A model generated the notes under the pieces. The model had not been told where the DNA came from. It saw only the letters and a program-made list of their open reading frames with translations, and did no database searches. This document shows positions 1-9,059 of a DNA stretch of 37,199 nt, one piece after another; position 1 is the stretch's first letter, and the number at the start of each line of letters is the position of its first letter. The translations under genes were made by a program, and so were the position numbers. This stretch comes from Deltaproteobacteria bacterium (lineage in GTDB: Bacteria > SAR324 > XYD2-FULL-50-16): NCBI GenBank assembly GCA_018645005.1, contig JABGPJ010000094.1, positions 1 through 37,199 of the forward strand, given 5' to 3'.

Positions 1-52
1 CAGGTTTTATCGTTCAACTTTTGTTCTGCAAAAACCTAACCGGACATTGCTG
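1..52. repeat. End of a palindromic repeat (family 2), cut by the window edge
   Basis: Positions 25-52 match the right end of the complete family-2 repeat at 23988-24224, including GCAAAAACCTAACCGGACAT followed by TGCTG. Positions 1-20 are the reverse complement of the sub-terminal part of that element's left arm, with the block GAACGATAAAACC. This is therefore one end of a second copy whose other end lies outside the window. Nothing recognisable lies between it and the stop codon of the dehydrogenase gene at 268. Confidence 0.75.
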
Positions 53-267
53 AGTTTGATTAAATTTATTGAGTTCAATATTATCTGAGAATGGTAGAAC
101 TAACAATATGTTTTACTGAATAGTTTGAATGTAAGAAAACAGATGATTATGTAAATTAGACTGTTAGAGTTGGTTTTGACGCGAGAACAACGGTTGCTGA
201 TAAATCCGATAAAAAAGTTGTTCCCCATCCAAAAAGGACTCGTGACACAGCCGAGAAACGAATTTTG

Positions 268-1107
268 TCATTTAATGTTAAACGTTTTCATTATCAACGA
301 CTCAAATAAGGAAGCGGGAATTAACCGTTTGACGAAAACTGCAAATGTTTGCATAAACATGCCTACTGTGTACCTTAATTTTGGTTGAGGATTTTTGATA
401 ATTCTTTCGATCAGCAAAACCAGTTTTTCAGGTGAAGGTCCATTTCGTTCACCTGATTCCATCACAGCCAGGGCGTGTTTAAAGTTTTCTGAGTAGACCG
501 GGTTTTTCAAAACCTTTTCGGCTGTGATCCTGTTATCTGTAAAGCCTGTGTTAAAATCCCCGGGTTCGACCAATACAGCTTGAATACCAAATTGTTTGAT
601 CTCCATCCTTAAAGATTCTATCAAACCTTCCAAAGCAAATTTAGATGCACTGTAGGCTCCCTGGAATGGGACCGACATCAGCCCGGCTATGGAGCCGATG
701 GTGATGAGATGTCCAAAACCCTGTTTTCTCATTTGAGGGAGTACGGACTGGCAGATTCGAATGACGCCAAAAAAGTTTGTTTCAAATTGCTGTTTGAATT
801 CTTCAATTGAACAGTCTTCAATGGCCCCCACAATACCGAATCCGGCGTTATTAATGACCACATCAATATTCTTTTCCTGCTGTAGAATAAATTCAATACA
901 TTGATTCACGGATCCCTGATCACATACATCCATCGGTATCATTTTGAATCCCGGGGATGCGCTGTGTTCAGTAGTTTCAAAATCCGCCTTGCGGCTGGTA
1001 CCGTAAACTCGGTAATCTCTTTTACTTAAATAGTCGGCACATGCCTTTCCGAAACCGGAAGAAGCTCCGGTGATCAAAATCACACAATCTTTGGGTGGCT
1101 TTTTCAT
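268..1107 (-). CDS. Short-chain dehydrogenase/reductase (SDR family)
   Basis: A 279-residue protein of classical SDR size, presumably a cytoplasmic NAD(P)-dependent oxidoreductase. The N-terminal glycine motif TGASSGFGKA lies at about residues 14-23. An NNAG motif is near residue 87, a catalytic Ser is in the ITIGSIAG stretch, and YSASK (Tyr and Lys of the active site) is near residue 153. After the Rossmann core comes a C-terminal segment of the kind seen in SDRs acting on lipids or retinol-like substrates, but the substrate cannot be read from sequence. Its start codon overlaps the stop codon of the upstream flippase-like gene by four bases, so the two are probably translated from one mRNA. 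Confidence 0.9.
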   Translation of the reverse strand: MKKPPKDCVILITGASSGFGKACADYLSKRDYRVYGTSRKADFETTEHSASPGFKMIPMDVCDQGSVNQCIEFILQQEKNIDVVINNAGFGIVGAIEDCSIEEFKQQFETNFFGVIRICQSVLPQMRKQGFGHLITIGSIAGLMSVPFQGAYSASKFALEGLIESLRMEIKQFGIQAVLVEPGDFNTGFTDNRITAEKVLKNPVYSENFKHALAVMESGERNGPSPEKLVLLIERIIKNPQPKLRYTVGMFMQTFAVFVKRLIPASLFESLIMKTFNIK

Positions 1108-2114
1108 AGCACTGTTTTTTTGTTAGATATCCAGATATTTTTTGGCAGGAATTTGATACTTGTGGCACCAATCGCAAAACGTCCAAGATTAGCAAGTATC
1201 ATGGCCAAAAGACTGAATGCCAGTAAAGCTGATTCATGGTTAACCTGGCTGCTGGTATTTTCAATGATTGGGGCAATCAGCCAGATCATGGCAGCCTGAC
1301 CTGTTCCCATGCCCATGACAGAAATAGGAATCGATTCAATCAGCCTCACAATTGGAAACAGAGCAATTAAATATAGAAAGGAGACGTTTAGACCGAAAAC
1401 GGCCAGCGCACCGTAAACTAAAACGATATCACAGATAAAAAAGCTTAAAATTTTCAACATCATGAACTTAAGGTACGTTAACGGTGCCGCATTTCTAAAT
1501 GTAAACAATATTTCATTTTTTTTAAGGCGTTTAAATCCTTTGGAACGAGGTAAGAGCAAATTAAAAAAACAAATCGTGAAGACAAAAAAAAGCCATGATA
1601 TAACTATCATTCGTACAAAATTGCCTTGTTCGGATATCTCGAAAAAACTCACCAGGTTGACGCCCGGCAGCCAGAAAGCCCCTACAAGGCAATAAAACAG
1701 AATCATGTAGTAATCCAGATAGAAACTGAAGATCACCACCGAACTCGCTCGAGAAATCGAGATTTTTTTCCAACGATTCATCAGAAAAGCCAAACTTCCC
1801 ATACCGGCGAAGTAGTTCATTATCCAGACAAGAATTGCCGATCCTCGAACTGGCAACAGCTCATGATACGTCACCTGGGTGCCAAAATCCTGAAACAGGA
1901 GAGTAAAAACGAAGGTGTCCCACAGAAAATAGATGGCAACAGCCATGATAATGATCGGCGTGAATTTCCAAAGATTGACATAGGTGATAGCCTGGAGGAC
2001 TTCATTAATCGGAATACGCTTAAACAGGAATATGAAAATTCCAATGGTGACAATCCAGGGCAGGCCTTTTTGAAGTATACCGGTCAACTTGATTTTGCTA
2101 CTCGATTTGTCCAT
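1104..2114 (-). CDS. Flippase-like integral membrane protein (UPF0104 / LPG synthase transmembrane-domain family)
   Basis: About 336 residues with seven to eight hydrophobic segments, starting with one at about residues 18-32. The spacing and residues resemble the AglD/MprF-type 'lysylphosphatidylglycerol synthase TM region' family: a conserved NYFAGMGSLAF-like loop, a VIFSFYLDYYMILFY segment and a late SVMGMGTGQAAMIW segment. Members are proposed lipid or glycolipid flippases, and no catalytic aminoacyl-transfer domain is present. I chose ATG at 2114; a TTG directly before it is also possible. A GGAGA sequence lies just upstream at short spacing. It forms a two-gene unit with the SDR gene. 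The exact substrate is unknown. Confidence 0.75.
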   Translation of the reverse strand: MDKSSSKIKLTGILQKGLPWIVTIGIFIFLFKRIPINEVLQAITYVNLWKFTPIIIMAVAIYFLWDTFVFTLLFQDFGTQVTYHELLPVRGSAILVWIMNYFAGMGSLAFLMNRWKKISISRASSVVIFSFYLDYYMILFYCLVGAFWLPGVNLVSFFEISEQGNFVRMIVISWLFFVFTICFFNLLLPRSKGFKRLKKNEILFTFRNAAPLTYLKFMMLKILSFFICDIVLVYGALAVFGLNVSFLYLIALFPIVRLIESIPISVMGMGTGQAAMIWLIAPIIENTSSQVNHESALLAFSLLAMILANLGRFAIGATSIKFLPKNIWISNKKTVL

Positions 2115-2274
2115 CAATCTCCATATGAAACTTCAAATCTTCTCTCGCAGTTCAGGGCATAAATCAGATCTATTTTTATTTAAAAAGCTTTTTACTCGAT
2201 GGATCAAACCCAAATCCAGGATCATTTACACATTAATGAATAGACCCTGGCTTTTTGGAATTTTTCAACACTTA

Positions 2275-2468
2275 GGGATCGTTCAAAAATAACTTCACAT
2301 AATCTATTTGCAAAAGTCCTAAAAACACTGGACATTTTTCAAACAGAATGTGACAGCAACGTGTTTCTTTTTCAGGCAACGTGTTTCTTTAACGCCAATG
2401 AGAAACACTTGATTAATGAGAAATACTCGATTAATGAGAAACACTCAACTAATTTTTTAGCCGATCCC
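2275..2468. repeat. Palindromic repeat family 1, copy A (194 bp, longest form)
   Basis: It starts GGGATCGTTCAAAAATAAC and ends TTAGCCGATCCC. The outer flanks CACTTA and TAAGTG extend the inverted repeat. Relative to the 99-bp basic form it carries two left-arm units containing ACGTGTTTCTTT and three right-arm units of about 18 bp containing GAGAAACAC or a variant. The outermost arms are followed by TA, so insertion at a TA-containing site is likely. It has no protein-coding potential of its own. Confidence 0.85.
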
Positions 2469-2637
2469 TAAGTGTTTTTTTTTAAAAAATTAGGGTATTT
2501 CACTGATTGTGAAATTTGTGTTGAACTGCGATAACGTATCAAGATGGAACTTTCTCTATAAACCAGCCCTGATTCAAATTCACTCTCTGAAATGACTGGA
2601 CATCAGTTCTTAATGGTAACACTGGCATCGAACGTAA

Positions 2638-2812
2638 GGGATCGTTCAAAAATAACTCTACATAATCTGTTTTCAAAAGTCCTAAAAACACTGGACATTT
2701 TGCAAACAGAATGTGACCGCAACGTGTTTCTTTTTCAGGCGACGTGTTTCTTTAACGCCAATGAGAAACACTTGACTAATGGGAAACACTTGACTAATTT
2801 TTGAGCCAACCC
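2638..2812. repeat. Palindromic repeat family 1, copy B (175 bp)
   Basis: Same orientation and core as copy A, beginning GGGATCGTTCAAAAATAAC and ending TTGAGCCAACCC. It has two left-arm units (ACGTGTTTCTTT) and two right-arm units (GAAACACTTGACT). TAA flanks both ends as an apparent 3-bp target duplication. It lies 74 bp upstream of actA, so it may form a hairpin in or near the act leader. Confidence 0.85.
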
Positions 2813-2886
2813 TAAGTCCTTTATTACAATAATAGTCATACCAGATTATCATGATTCAATCCGATATTTGACATCAGCAAACGCCT

Positions 2887-3507
2887 ATGAAAGACATGAG
2901 ATCAAAATTGAAAATGCTATTGCTGGCAGTATTCTGGGTTATGTTCGGATTCCTTTCAACCGGCGTGGCAGATGAATTTACCCAACCAATTGCATTCAGC
3001 CATAAAACTCACGCCGGTACCAATGAAATTCCCTGTGAGTTTTGTCATACCTATGCCAGACGGTCGATAAATTCCGGGGCACCTTCGGTTGAAAGTTGTA
3101 TTGGATGTCATTCGGTTGTCGAGGGTGCCAAAGACGATCAGAAGGAAGAGATCAAAAAAGCGATTCAATATTGGGAAAAACGACAACCAATTCCGTGGAA
3201 AAAAATACACGATGTCCCGGACTTTGTTCACTTTTCTCATAAACGACACATAAAAGTTGGGTTTGACTGTACCGAGTGTCATGGCGATATCGCTCAAATT
3301 GATGTGATTTCAATGAAGATCATGTTTGCCGATTTGAGCATGGGGTGGTGTATGCAGTGCCACACCAAAAACCACCCTGTTGTAAAAGGACAAGTATCCG
3401 GACCGATAAGGCAGACCAGGGGCGGCGCAATTGTCCCTGGGAGTGTCAATCAAACACCAGATGGGTCACTGTTGGGATCCAAAGACTGCTATGTCTGTCA
3501 CAAATAG
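2887..3507 (+). CDS. actA: Alternative Complex III subunit ActA, pentaheme cytochrome c
   Basis: A 206-residue protein with an N-terminal hydrophobic signal/anchor (about residues 8-28) and five CXXCH heme-c motifs at residues 50, 71, 128, 155 and 201 (CEFCH, CIGCH, CTECH, CMQCH, CYVCH). Extra His residues (HKTH, HFSHKRH) fit bis-His ligation. Five hemes and first place in an actABCDEF order are the signature of ActA in ACIII quinol:cytochrome c oxidoreductases. There it sits on the periplasmic face and passes electrons from the Fe-S subunit toward the monoheme subunit. The first ATG is used although its ribosome-binding site is weak; an alternative ATG lies at 2896. Confidence 0.93.
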   Translation: MKDMRSKLKMLLLAVFWVMFGFLSTGVADEFTQPIAFSHKTHAGTNEIPCEFCHTYARRSINSGAPSVESCIGCHSVVEGAKDDQKEEIKKAIQYWEKRQPIPWKKIHDVPDFVHFSHKRHIKVGFDCTECHGDIAQIDVISMKIMFADLSMGWCMQCHTKNHPVVKGQVSGPIRQTRGGAIVPGSVNQTPDGSLLGSKDCYVCHK

Positions 3508-3519
3508 CCAAAGGAAGGG

Positions 3520-6500
3520 ATGAAGAATAATATCAACCGCCGCAACTTCTTTAAATTATCAGCCATTGGCAGTGCGACTGTCGCTGCTACCGGCTGCAGC
3601 CCTGATCCCGTAGAAGAATTAATCCCGCTGCTGGTTCCTCCCTACGAATATGTTCCCGGCGAATCCATTCATTATGCGACCACTTGTCAGGAGTGCACTG
3701 CGGCCTGCGGTCTGGTCATCAGGACCCGCGAAGGGAGGGCGATCAAGGCTGAAGGGAATCCTGAAAATCCGTTAAATCGAGGACGGCTTTGTGCACAGGG
3801 ACAGGCGATCCTGCAGGGCTTATACAGTCCGTCACGAGCGAAAGCCCCTACGTCTGGAAAAGATGCCGCCAGGCGGGCTGTCATTTGGGCAGATGGTCAG
3901 AAAATCCTTGTTGATAAGCTTGTTGCGGCCAGGGACAAAGGCGGAAAAAATATTCTGTATATCGGACTGCCAAGAAGTGGCACTTTCCAAACCTTGTTGC
4001 AGCAATGGCTGCAGTTGTTTGGAGACGGAACAGCCATACAATATGATTTAAATCCGGTGAACAGCTTGAAAACAGCCAACCAGCTCAGTTTCGGTCGCAA
4101 AGAGATCCCTCATTTTGCCATGGATCAGGCGGAGGTACTGCTCAGTTTCGGTGCCGATTTCATGGAAAGCTGGTTAAACCCGATGCAGCTGACGCGGAGT
4201 TACACTCAGATGCATTCCGGGATGAAGAAATCCAAAGGGAAATTCATTTATGTTTCTCCTTACATGTCATTGACCGGCTCCAATGCGGATGAATGGGTAT
4301 CTTGTCCCTCCGGACAGGAATATGTCATTGCACTTGCTCTCAGTCGCATGCTTCTGGCTGAAGCGGCTCATCTGAATCCACAGGAAAAAACCCAACTCCA
4401 GATATATCTGGAAGGGTTCTCGATTGAAAAAACGGCTGAGATGACTGGCATTTCAGCCGTTCAACTGCAAGCTCTGGCGGAAGCCTTCAAGCGCGCGGGA
4501 AAAAGTCTGGCGATCGCAGGGGGCAACAGCAGTGCAGGTAAGGATGCAACCCGGTTGCAGATAGCGGTCAATATCCTCAACTATGTGGCCGGTAACATCG
4601 GGAAAACAGTCTTGTTTGGTGCGGACTATCAACTGGGCGGGGACAGTCTGGAGCAGATCGAATCTGCCGTTAAGGCAATGAATGAGGGTCGATACGAAGT
4701 TGTCATCATCGAAAATGTCAACCCGATTTTTACGCTTCCGGCTGAATCAGGGTTTAATCAGGCCCTGAGTAAAGTCCCCTGGGTTGTCTCCTTTTCGACT
4801 GAGAATGATGAAACTTCAGCTTTAGCCGATCAGCATCTGCCGGTGTCTCATTTTCTGGAGAGCTGGGGTGATGCTGCTCCCAGAAGTGGATTGGTATCTC
4901 TGCAACAGCCAACAATGTCAGTCGTTCCCGCTTTTGATACGCTTGAGATTGGCGATCTGCTGCTGCAAACTGCCCGGCTGACTGGTGAAACCCCTTTTGC
5001 CGCAGTTTCTTATCAGCAATACCTGCAGGAATCCTGGAGATCCAAGCATTCTCAAAGCGCCAGTCAACTGGATTTTAAACAGTTTTGGAAACAGTCATTA
5101 CAGCGTGGCGGCGTATACGGAGATTTTCAACCGGCCCAGGTAACTCTCCAGGGTGGGGTCTATTCAGTAAAGCCTGAAATAAGCAAACATGCAGACAACA
5201 GCCTCACCCTCCTGGCTGTTAATTCGAGTCTTCATAATGCTAATTCCAGAGGTGGTAATAAAACCTGGCTGCTGGAAATACCCCACCCCATCACCCAGGT
5301 TGTCTGGGACTCCTGGATCGAGATTCATCCTGAAACTGCCATCAAACTCGGAATTCGCCATGGAGAGCTGGTCAAGGTCAGTACCCAGAACGATAGTGTG
5401 GAACTGGCAGCCTGGCTTTTTTACGGTTTAGATCGGGATACAGTTGCCATCCCGGCCGGTCTCGGCAGAAAGGTGGCGTTTCCCGGATATCGAAGCAGTC
5501 GTGGTAGAGCAAAGTTCTTGCCGGTCCTGGAAAGCGCGGCTGATTTGAAAATTCAGTATAAAACAGTCGGCTATAATGTAATGAACCTGCTCTCCTGGGC
5601 GAGGGACCAGCAATCCGGGGACTTTGCCTTTGCAGGTGAAAAAGTCACGCTGCAGCGAACCGGCAGAAAATCGGATCTGGTCACGCTGGACGGACAGTAT
5701 CGGCAGGATATCAAAAGCCGGAAAACGGAGGATAAAAGCGGATTTGGTGACCGCAGCCAGAAAGAGCGGGGATTCGTCCAGATCGTATCTACAGATGGGG
5801 CTCCTTCCCCATTTGAAGCTGAGCATCATCAATTGAGAAAAAGGCATTATACACTCAATCGGAAAGATAAATCCAGTTTCTACGATCCGCTGGACGAAAA
5901 CGTTCGTCAGCATGTCCAAATGGCCGGCAAGGAGACACCTGGATATCATGATCCGTATAAATGGGAGATGATTATCGATCTGGATCGCTGCACCGGATGT
6001 TCAGCCTGTGTGGTTGCCTGCTACGCGGAAAACAATATTCCTCTGGTGGGAAAGAACGGTATTGCGGTGGGTAGAGAGATGTCGTGGCTTCGGATCGAGC
6101 GGTATATTGAGTATAATTCCCAGACTCAGAAACCGGAGATCTATTACACCCCTGAGATGTGCCAACAGTGTGATAACGCAGGTTGTGAACCTGTCTGTCC
6201 GGTTTATGCCACCTATCAGACACCGGATGGGCTGAACGCTATGATTTATAACCGCTGTGTCGGTACGCGTTACTGTTCCAACAACTGCGCCTATAAACAG
6301 CGACGTTTCAACTACCGAACCTATCAGTTTCCAAGCCCTCTGCACATGCAGCTGAATCCGGCTGTTTCTGTGCGGGATAAAGGGGTGATGGAAAAATGCA
6401 CTTTTTGCCAGCATCGAATTCGAGAGATGAAGGATATTGCCAAAGACCAGGGTAGGAACATCTACGATGGCGAAATCCAGACCGCTTGTCAGCAGTCGTG

Positions 6501-6663
6501 TCCTGCTGATGCCATCACTTTTGGAAACATTAAGGATAAGAACAGCCGGGTCAGGCAGCATAAATCCACCACGAAGCGTGGGTATACCCAATTGCCTGAA
6601 ATTAATTTTCAGCCGGCGATCACCTATTTGAAGAAAGTAAATCACAATAATCGCAAAGCATAG
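3520..6663 (+). CDS. actB: Alternative Complex III subunit ActB, fused molybdopterin-oxidoreductase-like and Fe-S protein
   Basis: 1047 residues. The N-terminus has a Tat motif (RRNFFK), then a hydrophobic stretch and a Cys in ATGCS that could be lipidated. Residues about 50-750 resemble molybdopterin oxidoreductases, including an early C-x2-C-x3-C...C set (CQECTAACG, then RLCAQGQA). In characterised ACIII this domain lacks the molybdenum cofactor. Residues about 815-1000 form a PsrB/NrfC-like ferredoxin domain with four Cys clusters: CTGCSACVVAC near 824, CQQCDNAGCEPVCP near 881, CVGTRYCSNNC near 913 and CTFC...CQQSCP near 961-990. This fusion is diagnostic of ActB. A strong AAGGAAGGG ribosome-binding site precedes the ATG, 12 bp after actA. 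Confidence 0.94.
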   Translation: MKNNINRRNFFKLSAIGSATVAATGCSPDPVEELIPLLVPPYEYVPGESIHYATTCQECTAACGLVIRTREGRAIKAEGNPENPLNRGRLCAQGQAILQGLYSPSRAKAPTSGKDAARRAVIWADGQKILVDKLVAARDKGGKNILYIGLPRSGTFQTLLQQWLQLFGDGTAIQYDLNPVNSLKTANQLSFGRKEIPHFAMDQAEVLLSFGADFMESWLNPMQLTRSYTQMHSGMKKSKGKFIYVSPYMSLTGSNADEWVSCPSGQEYVIALALSRMLLAEAAHLNPQEKTQLQIYLEGFSIEKTAEMTGISAVQLQALAEAFKRAGKSLAIAGGNSSAGKDATRLQIAVNILNYVAGNIGKTVLFGADYQLGGDSLEQIESAVKAMNEGRYEVVIIENVNPIFTLPAESGFNQALSKVPWVVSFSTENDETSALADQHLPVSHFLESWGDAAPRSGLVSLQQPTMSVVPAFDTLEIGDLLLQTARLTGETPFAAVSYQQYLQESWRSKHSQSASQLDFKQFWKQSLQRGGVYGDFQPAQVTLQGGVYSVKPEISKHADNSLTLLAVNSSLHNANSRGGNKTWLLEIPHPITQVVWDSWIEIHPETAIKLGIRHGELVKVSTQNDSVELAAWLFYGLDRDTVAIPAGLGRKVAFPGYRSSRGRAKFLPVLESAADLKIQYKTVGYNVMNLLSWARDQQSGDFAFAGEKVTLQRTGRKSDLVTLDGQYRQDIKSRKTEDKSGFGDRSQKERGFVQIVSTDGAPSPFEAEHHQLRKRHYTLNRKDKSSFYDPLDENVRQHVQMAGKETPGYHDPYKWEMIIDLDRCTGCSACVVACYAENNIPLVGKNGIAVGREMSWLRIERYIEYNSQTQKPEIYYTPEMCQQCDNAGCEPVCPVYATYQTPDGLNAMIYNRCVGTRYCSNNCAYKQRRFNYRTYQFPSPLHMQLNPAVSVRDKGVMEKCTFCQHRIREMKDIAKDQGRNIYDGEIQTACQQSCPADAITFGNIKDKNSRVRQHKSTTKRGYTQLPEINFQPAITYLKKVNHNNRKA

Positions 6664-6671
6664 GAGGTTCC

Positions 6672-7991
6672 TTGAGTCAAATCTCGTATGGCACCATTAA
6701 CGACAGGGTGGTTCAATCCATGGAGCCTCCAGGAAGGCCATGGCTGGTGAGTATGGTGTTGGTGCTGAGTGCGCTGTCCATGGGTGTTTTTGCCTGGAGC
6801 TATCAACTCAGGCAGGGTTTGGAGTATAGCGGAATCAGCCATCCGATTGCCTGGGGCGTCTATATCACCAATTTTGTTTTCTGGATCGGAATCGGCCATG
6901 CGGGGACGCTGATCTCAGCGGTGCTCTATCTGGTACGCGCTCCCTTTCGGAACTCGATCTATCGGGCCTCTGAAGCCATGACGGTCTTTGCGGTGATGAC
7001 GGCTGGACTGTTTCCGGTGATTCATCTGGGTCGCGCCTGGTTTGCCTATTGGTTGCTTCCGTATCCCAACCAGCGTGAGCTGTGGGTGAATTTTAAGTCT
7101 CCTCTGTTGTGGGATGTTTTTGCTATCTCGACTTACATGTCGGTCTCCATCGCCTTTTTCATTCTGGGGTTGATTCCGGACCTGGCCGCCATCAGGGATG
7201 AATCCAAAGGTCCGAAACGGTTTTTTTACAAGATGGCCTCCCTGGGATTTCGTGGAACCAACCATCAATGGTTGCACTACATGAGAGGATATCTACTCTT
7301 TGCCGCCATCGCCACACCGCTGGTGTTTTCTGTCCATTCGATCGTGTCATGGGATTTTGCCATGGCCAGTGTTCCAGGTTGGCATTCAACCATTTTTGCC
7401 CCTTATTTTGTTGCAGGCGCTATCTTCTCGGGTTGCGCCATGGTCCTGACCATCATGATTCCCTTAAGAAAAGCCTTTCCGGGGTTTTCGGAGATCATAC
7501 AGGTGAAGCACCTGGAGAGCATGGGTAAAATGATTGTTTTTACCAGCTTGATCGTGACCTATTCATACGCCGTTGAGTTTTTTATCGCCTATTACAGCGG
7601 GGCAAGATATGAGAGAGCACTGTTCTGGTTTAGACCTTTTGGGGAGATGAGGGTATTTTTCTGGTTGATGATCTTTTGTAATTGCCTCGTCCCGCTGCCT
7701 TTATTCATTAAAAAATTCAGAACCAGTATCCCGGCGCTATTCATCATTTCGATACTGGTCAATGTCGGTATGTGGCTGGAACGGTTTAACATCGTCGGGA
7801 CTTCCCTGGCACATGAGTACGATCCCTTTGCCTGGGGCAGCTATCAATTTGAATGGGTTGAAATCTGGATAACGATTGGCAGTTTTGGTTGGTTTTTCAT
7901 GTGGTTTTTTATTTTTGTGAAGATCATGCCCTCGATTGCTGTGGCTGAAATGAAAGAAACGCTGCCACCTCCTTTCAGGAATAAGAGATGA
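6672..7991 (+). CDS. actC: Alternative Complex III subunit ActC, NrfD/PsrC-like membrane quinol-binding protein
   Basis: 439 residues with about ten transmembrane segments of the NrfD/PsrC family. In ACIII this subunit carries the quinol oxidation site near ActB. Conserved-looking polar residues sit in membrane segments, for example a WIGIGHAGTLISAVLYL-like segment with His and a late VGMWLERFNIV motif. The start is TTG at 6672, eight to nine bases after AGGAGG. The resulting N-terminus (YGTINDRV...PPGRPW) resembles ActC N-termini as I recall them, which is why I prefer it to ATG at 6720. It sits 8 bp after actB, and its stop overlaps the actD start. Confidence 0.92.
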   Translation: MSQISYGTINDRVVQSMEPPGRPWLVSMVLVLSALSMGVFAWSYQLRQGLEYSGISHPIAWGVYITNFVFWIGIGHAGTLISAVLYLVRAPFRNSIYRASEAMTVFAVMTAGLFPVIHLGRAWFAYWLLPYPNQRELWVNFKSPLLWDVFAISTYMSVSIAFFILGLIPDLAAIRDESKGPKRFFYKMASLGFRGTNHQWLHYMRGYLLFAAIATPLVFSVHSIVSWDFAMASVPGWHSTIFAPYFVAGAIFSGCAMVLTIMIPLRKAFPGFSEIIQVKHLESMGKMIVFTSLIVTYSYAVEFFIAYYSGARYERALFWFRPFGEMRVFFWLMIFCNCLVPLPLFIKKFRTSIPALFIISILVNVGMWLERFNIVGTSLAHEYDPFAWGSYQFEWVEIWITIGSFGWFFMWFFIFVKIMPSIAVAEMKETLPPPFRNKR

Positions 7992-8518
7992 AACAGAAAT
8001 TTTGCGGAGTCTGGGCAACTTACGAATTTTTAGACGATACCTGCGAGACCATCAAAGAGCTGAGGAATTCAGGTTTCAATAAAATCACGACCCATGCTCC
8101 CTGCCCGAGGCATGAAATTGATCATGCCCTGGGCGATCCCCAAAGCAGGGTTCCTTTTTTTACACTGGCCGGGGCATTTGTTGGTTTCGGACTGGCGATT
8201 CTGATTATCTATAAAATGACGTTAAGTTGGATCCTGCCGGTATCCGGAAAACCGGTCATTTCAATCCCGATTATGGGGCCGATTGCCTTCGAACTCTCTG
8301 TGCTGCTCTCCATATTTTTTACTGCCGGGGCTATTGTGCTGCTGATTTTAAAAGATACGTTGCGCCACCCGGGACCCATCAGTAAAAAATATAAGGATTA
8401 CAACCGGTTTATGAGAGACCGGTTTGGGGTTGTGGTTGCTTGTGAAGAAAATCAATTGTCAGCCATTGAAAGCATCATGAAAAAATATCAGGCGGAGGAG
8501 GTCAATAGTGAAACGTAA
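7988..8518 (+). CDS. actD: Alternative Complex III subunit ActD (DUF3341 family)
   Basis: 176 residues. It opens with a soluble region typical of DUF3341, containing FLDDTCETIKELRNSGF and a THAPCPRHEIDHAL segment. Two transmembrane helices follow (about residues 60-80 and 97-119), then a short cytoplasmic tail with DRFGVVV. ActD has no cofactor; it is a structural membrane subunit of ACIII. ATGA overlaps with actC, and the tail overlaps actE by 11 bases, indicating tight co-translation. Confidence 0.92.
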   Translation: MKQKFCGVWATYEFLDDTCETIKELRNSGFNKITTHAPCPRHEIDHALGDPQSRVPFFTLAGAFVGFGLAILIIYKMTLSWILPVSGKPVISIPIMGPIAFELSVLLSIFFTAGAIVLLILKDTLRHPGPISKKYKDYNRFMRDRFGVVVACEENQLSAIESIMKKYQAEEVNSET

Positions 8519-9059
8519 ATTCCTGTTTCTCCTGGGTCTGTTTCTTTTGATGGTGACTTTAAACCTGACGGCCAGATCGACCCTGTTCACCCTGATTACT
8601 GACATGTTCAACCAGGTCAGTCTTAAACCTCAGGAGCGTGGGAGCATGGGCACTTTCCCGATAGGAACCGTTTCGGTCGATGGCAGGGTCAATGAAGATC
8701 CGGCGGATCGATTCAGCTGGATGGAACAGGAGATTATCGAGGAGACAGCAACCAAAAATCCAAATGCTCCTGTCCCGGAGTCACTGGCCAACGGAAAATT
8801 GAAGTTTGATACCTATTGCCTGGTTTGCCACGGCGATACCGATGCCATCAATAAGGCCGGTTTTGCAGCGACCAAGATCAACGATCTGGGAATGATTGCC
8901 CCGGCTGTAATTTCGCTGACGCCATTTTTTACCGATGGGTATATCTTTCATAAGGCGAAATATGGGGGGGCGGTCATGCCTGCCCTGGGGTATGCCACCA
9001 CAGCAACTGATCGGTGGGATATTGTCAACTATATTCGCACTTTGGAGAAGACGCCATGA
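8508..9059 (+). CDS. actE: Alternative Complex III subunit ActE, monoheme cytochrome c
   Basis: 183 residues starting at GTG, preceded by a strong GGAGGAGG site inside the end of actD. An N-terminal hydrophobic segment (residues 4-22) is a signal or membrane anchor. One heme-c motif, CLVCH, is at residues 104-108, with a likely distal Met in the AVMPALGYA stretch. In ACIII the ActE heme is the probable exit point of electrons to soluble cytochrome c or a terminal acceptor. It overlaps actF by four bases. Confidence 0.92.
   Translation: MKRKFLFLLGLFLLMVTLNLTARSTLFTLITDMFNQVSLKPQERGSMGTFPIGTVSVDGRVNEDPADRFSWMEQEIIEETATKNPNAPVPESLANGKLKFDTYCLVCHGDTDAINKAGFAATKINDLGMIAPAVISLTPFFTDGYIFHKAKYGGAVMPALGYATTATDRWDIVNYIRTLEKTP

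Larger units (their letters stand above)
2115..2886. other. Gene-free stretch with two palindromic repeats, upstream of the act operon
   Basis: This 770-bp region separates the divergent SDR/flippase unit from actA. It holds repeat copies A (2275-2468) and B (2638-2812). The bases between them and the flanks show no credible ORF; the short open frames here run through the repeats. I see no convincing promoter. The actA promoter should lie within the last 70 bases or further upstream across the repeats. Confidence 0.6.

Noticed and set aside
1626-2162. 178-codon ORF opposite the flippase-like gene
   Set aside because: Antisense shadow; the minus-strand frame has clear membrane-protein character and family motifs.
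2592-2804. Plus-strand 70-codon ORF upstream of actA
   Set aside because: Almost entirely within repeat copy B; the translation is that of the repeat arms.
2275-2812. CRISPR array
   Set aside because: The short repeated units (about 18-20 bp) are contiguous and form hairpin arms, with no regular unique spacers and no cas genes.
6001-6645. 214-codon minus-strand ORF inside actB
   Set aside because: Antisense shadow across the Fe-S domain of actB.
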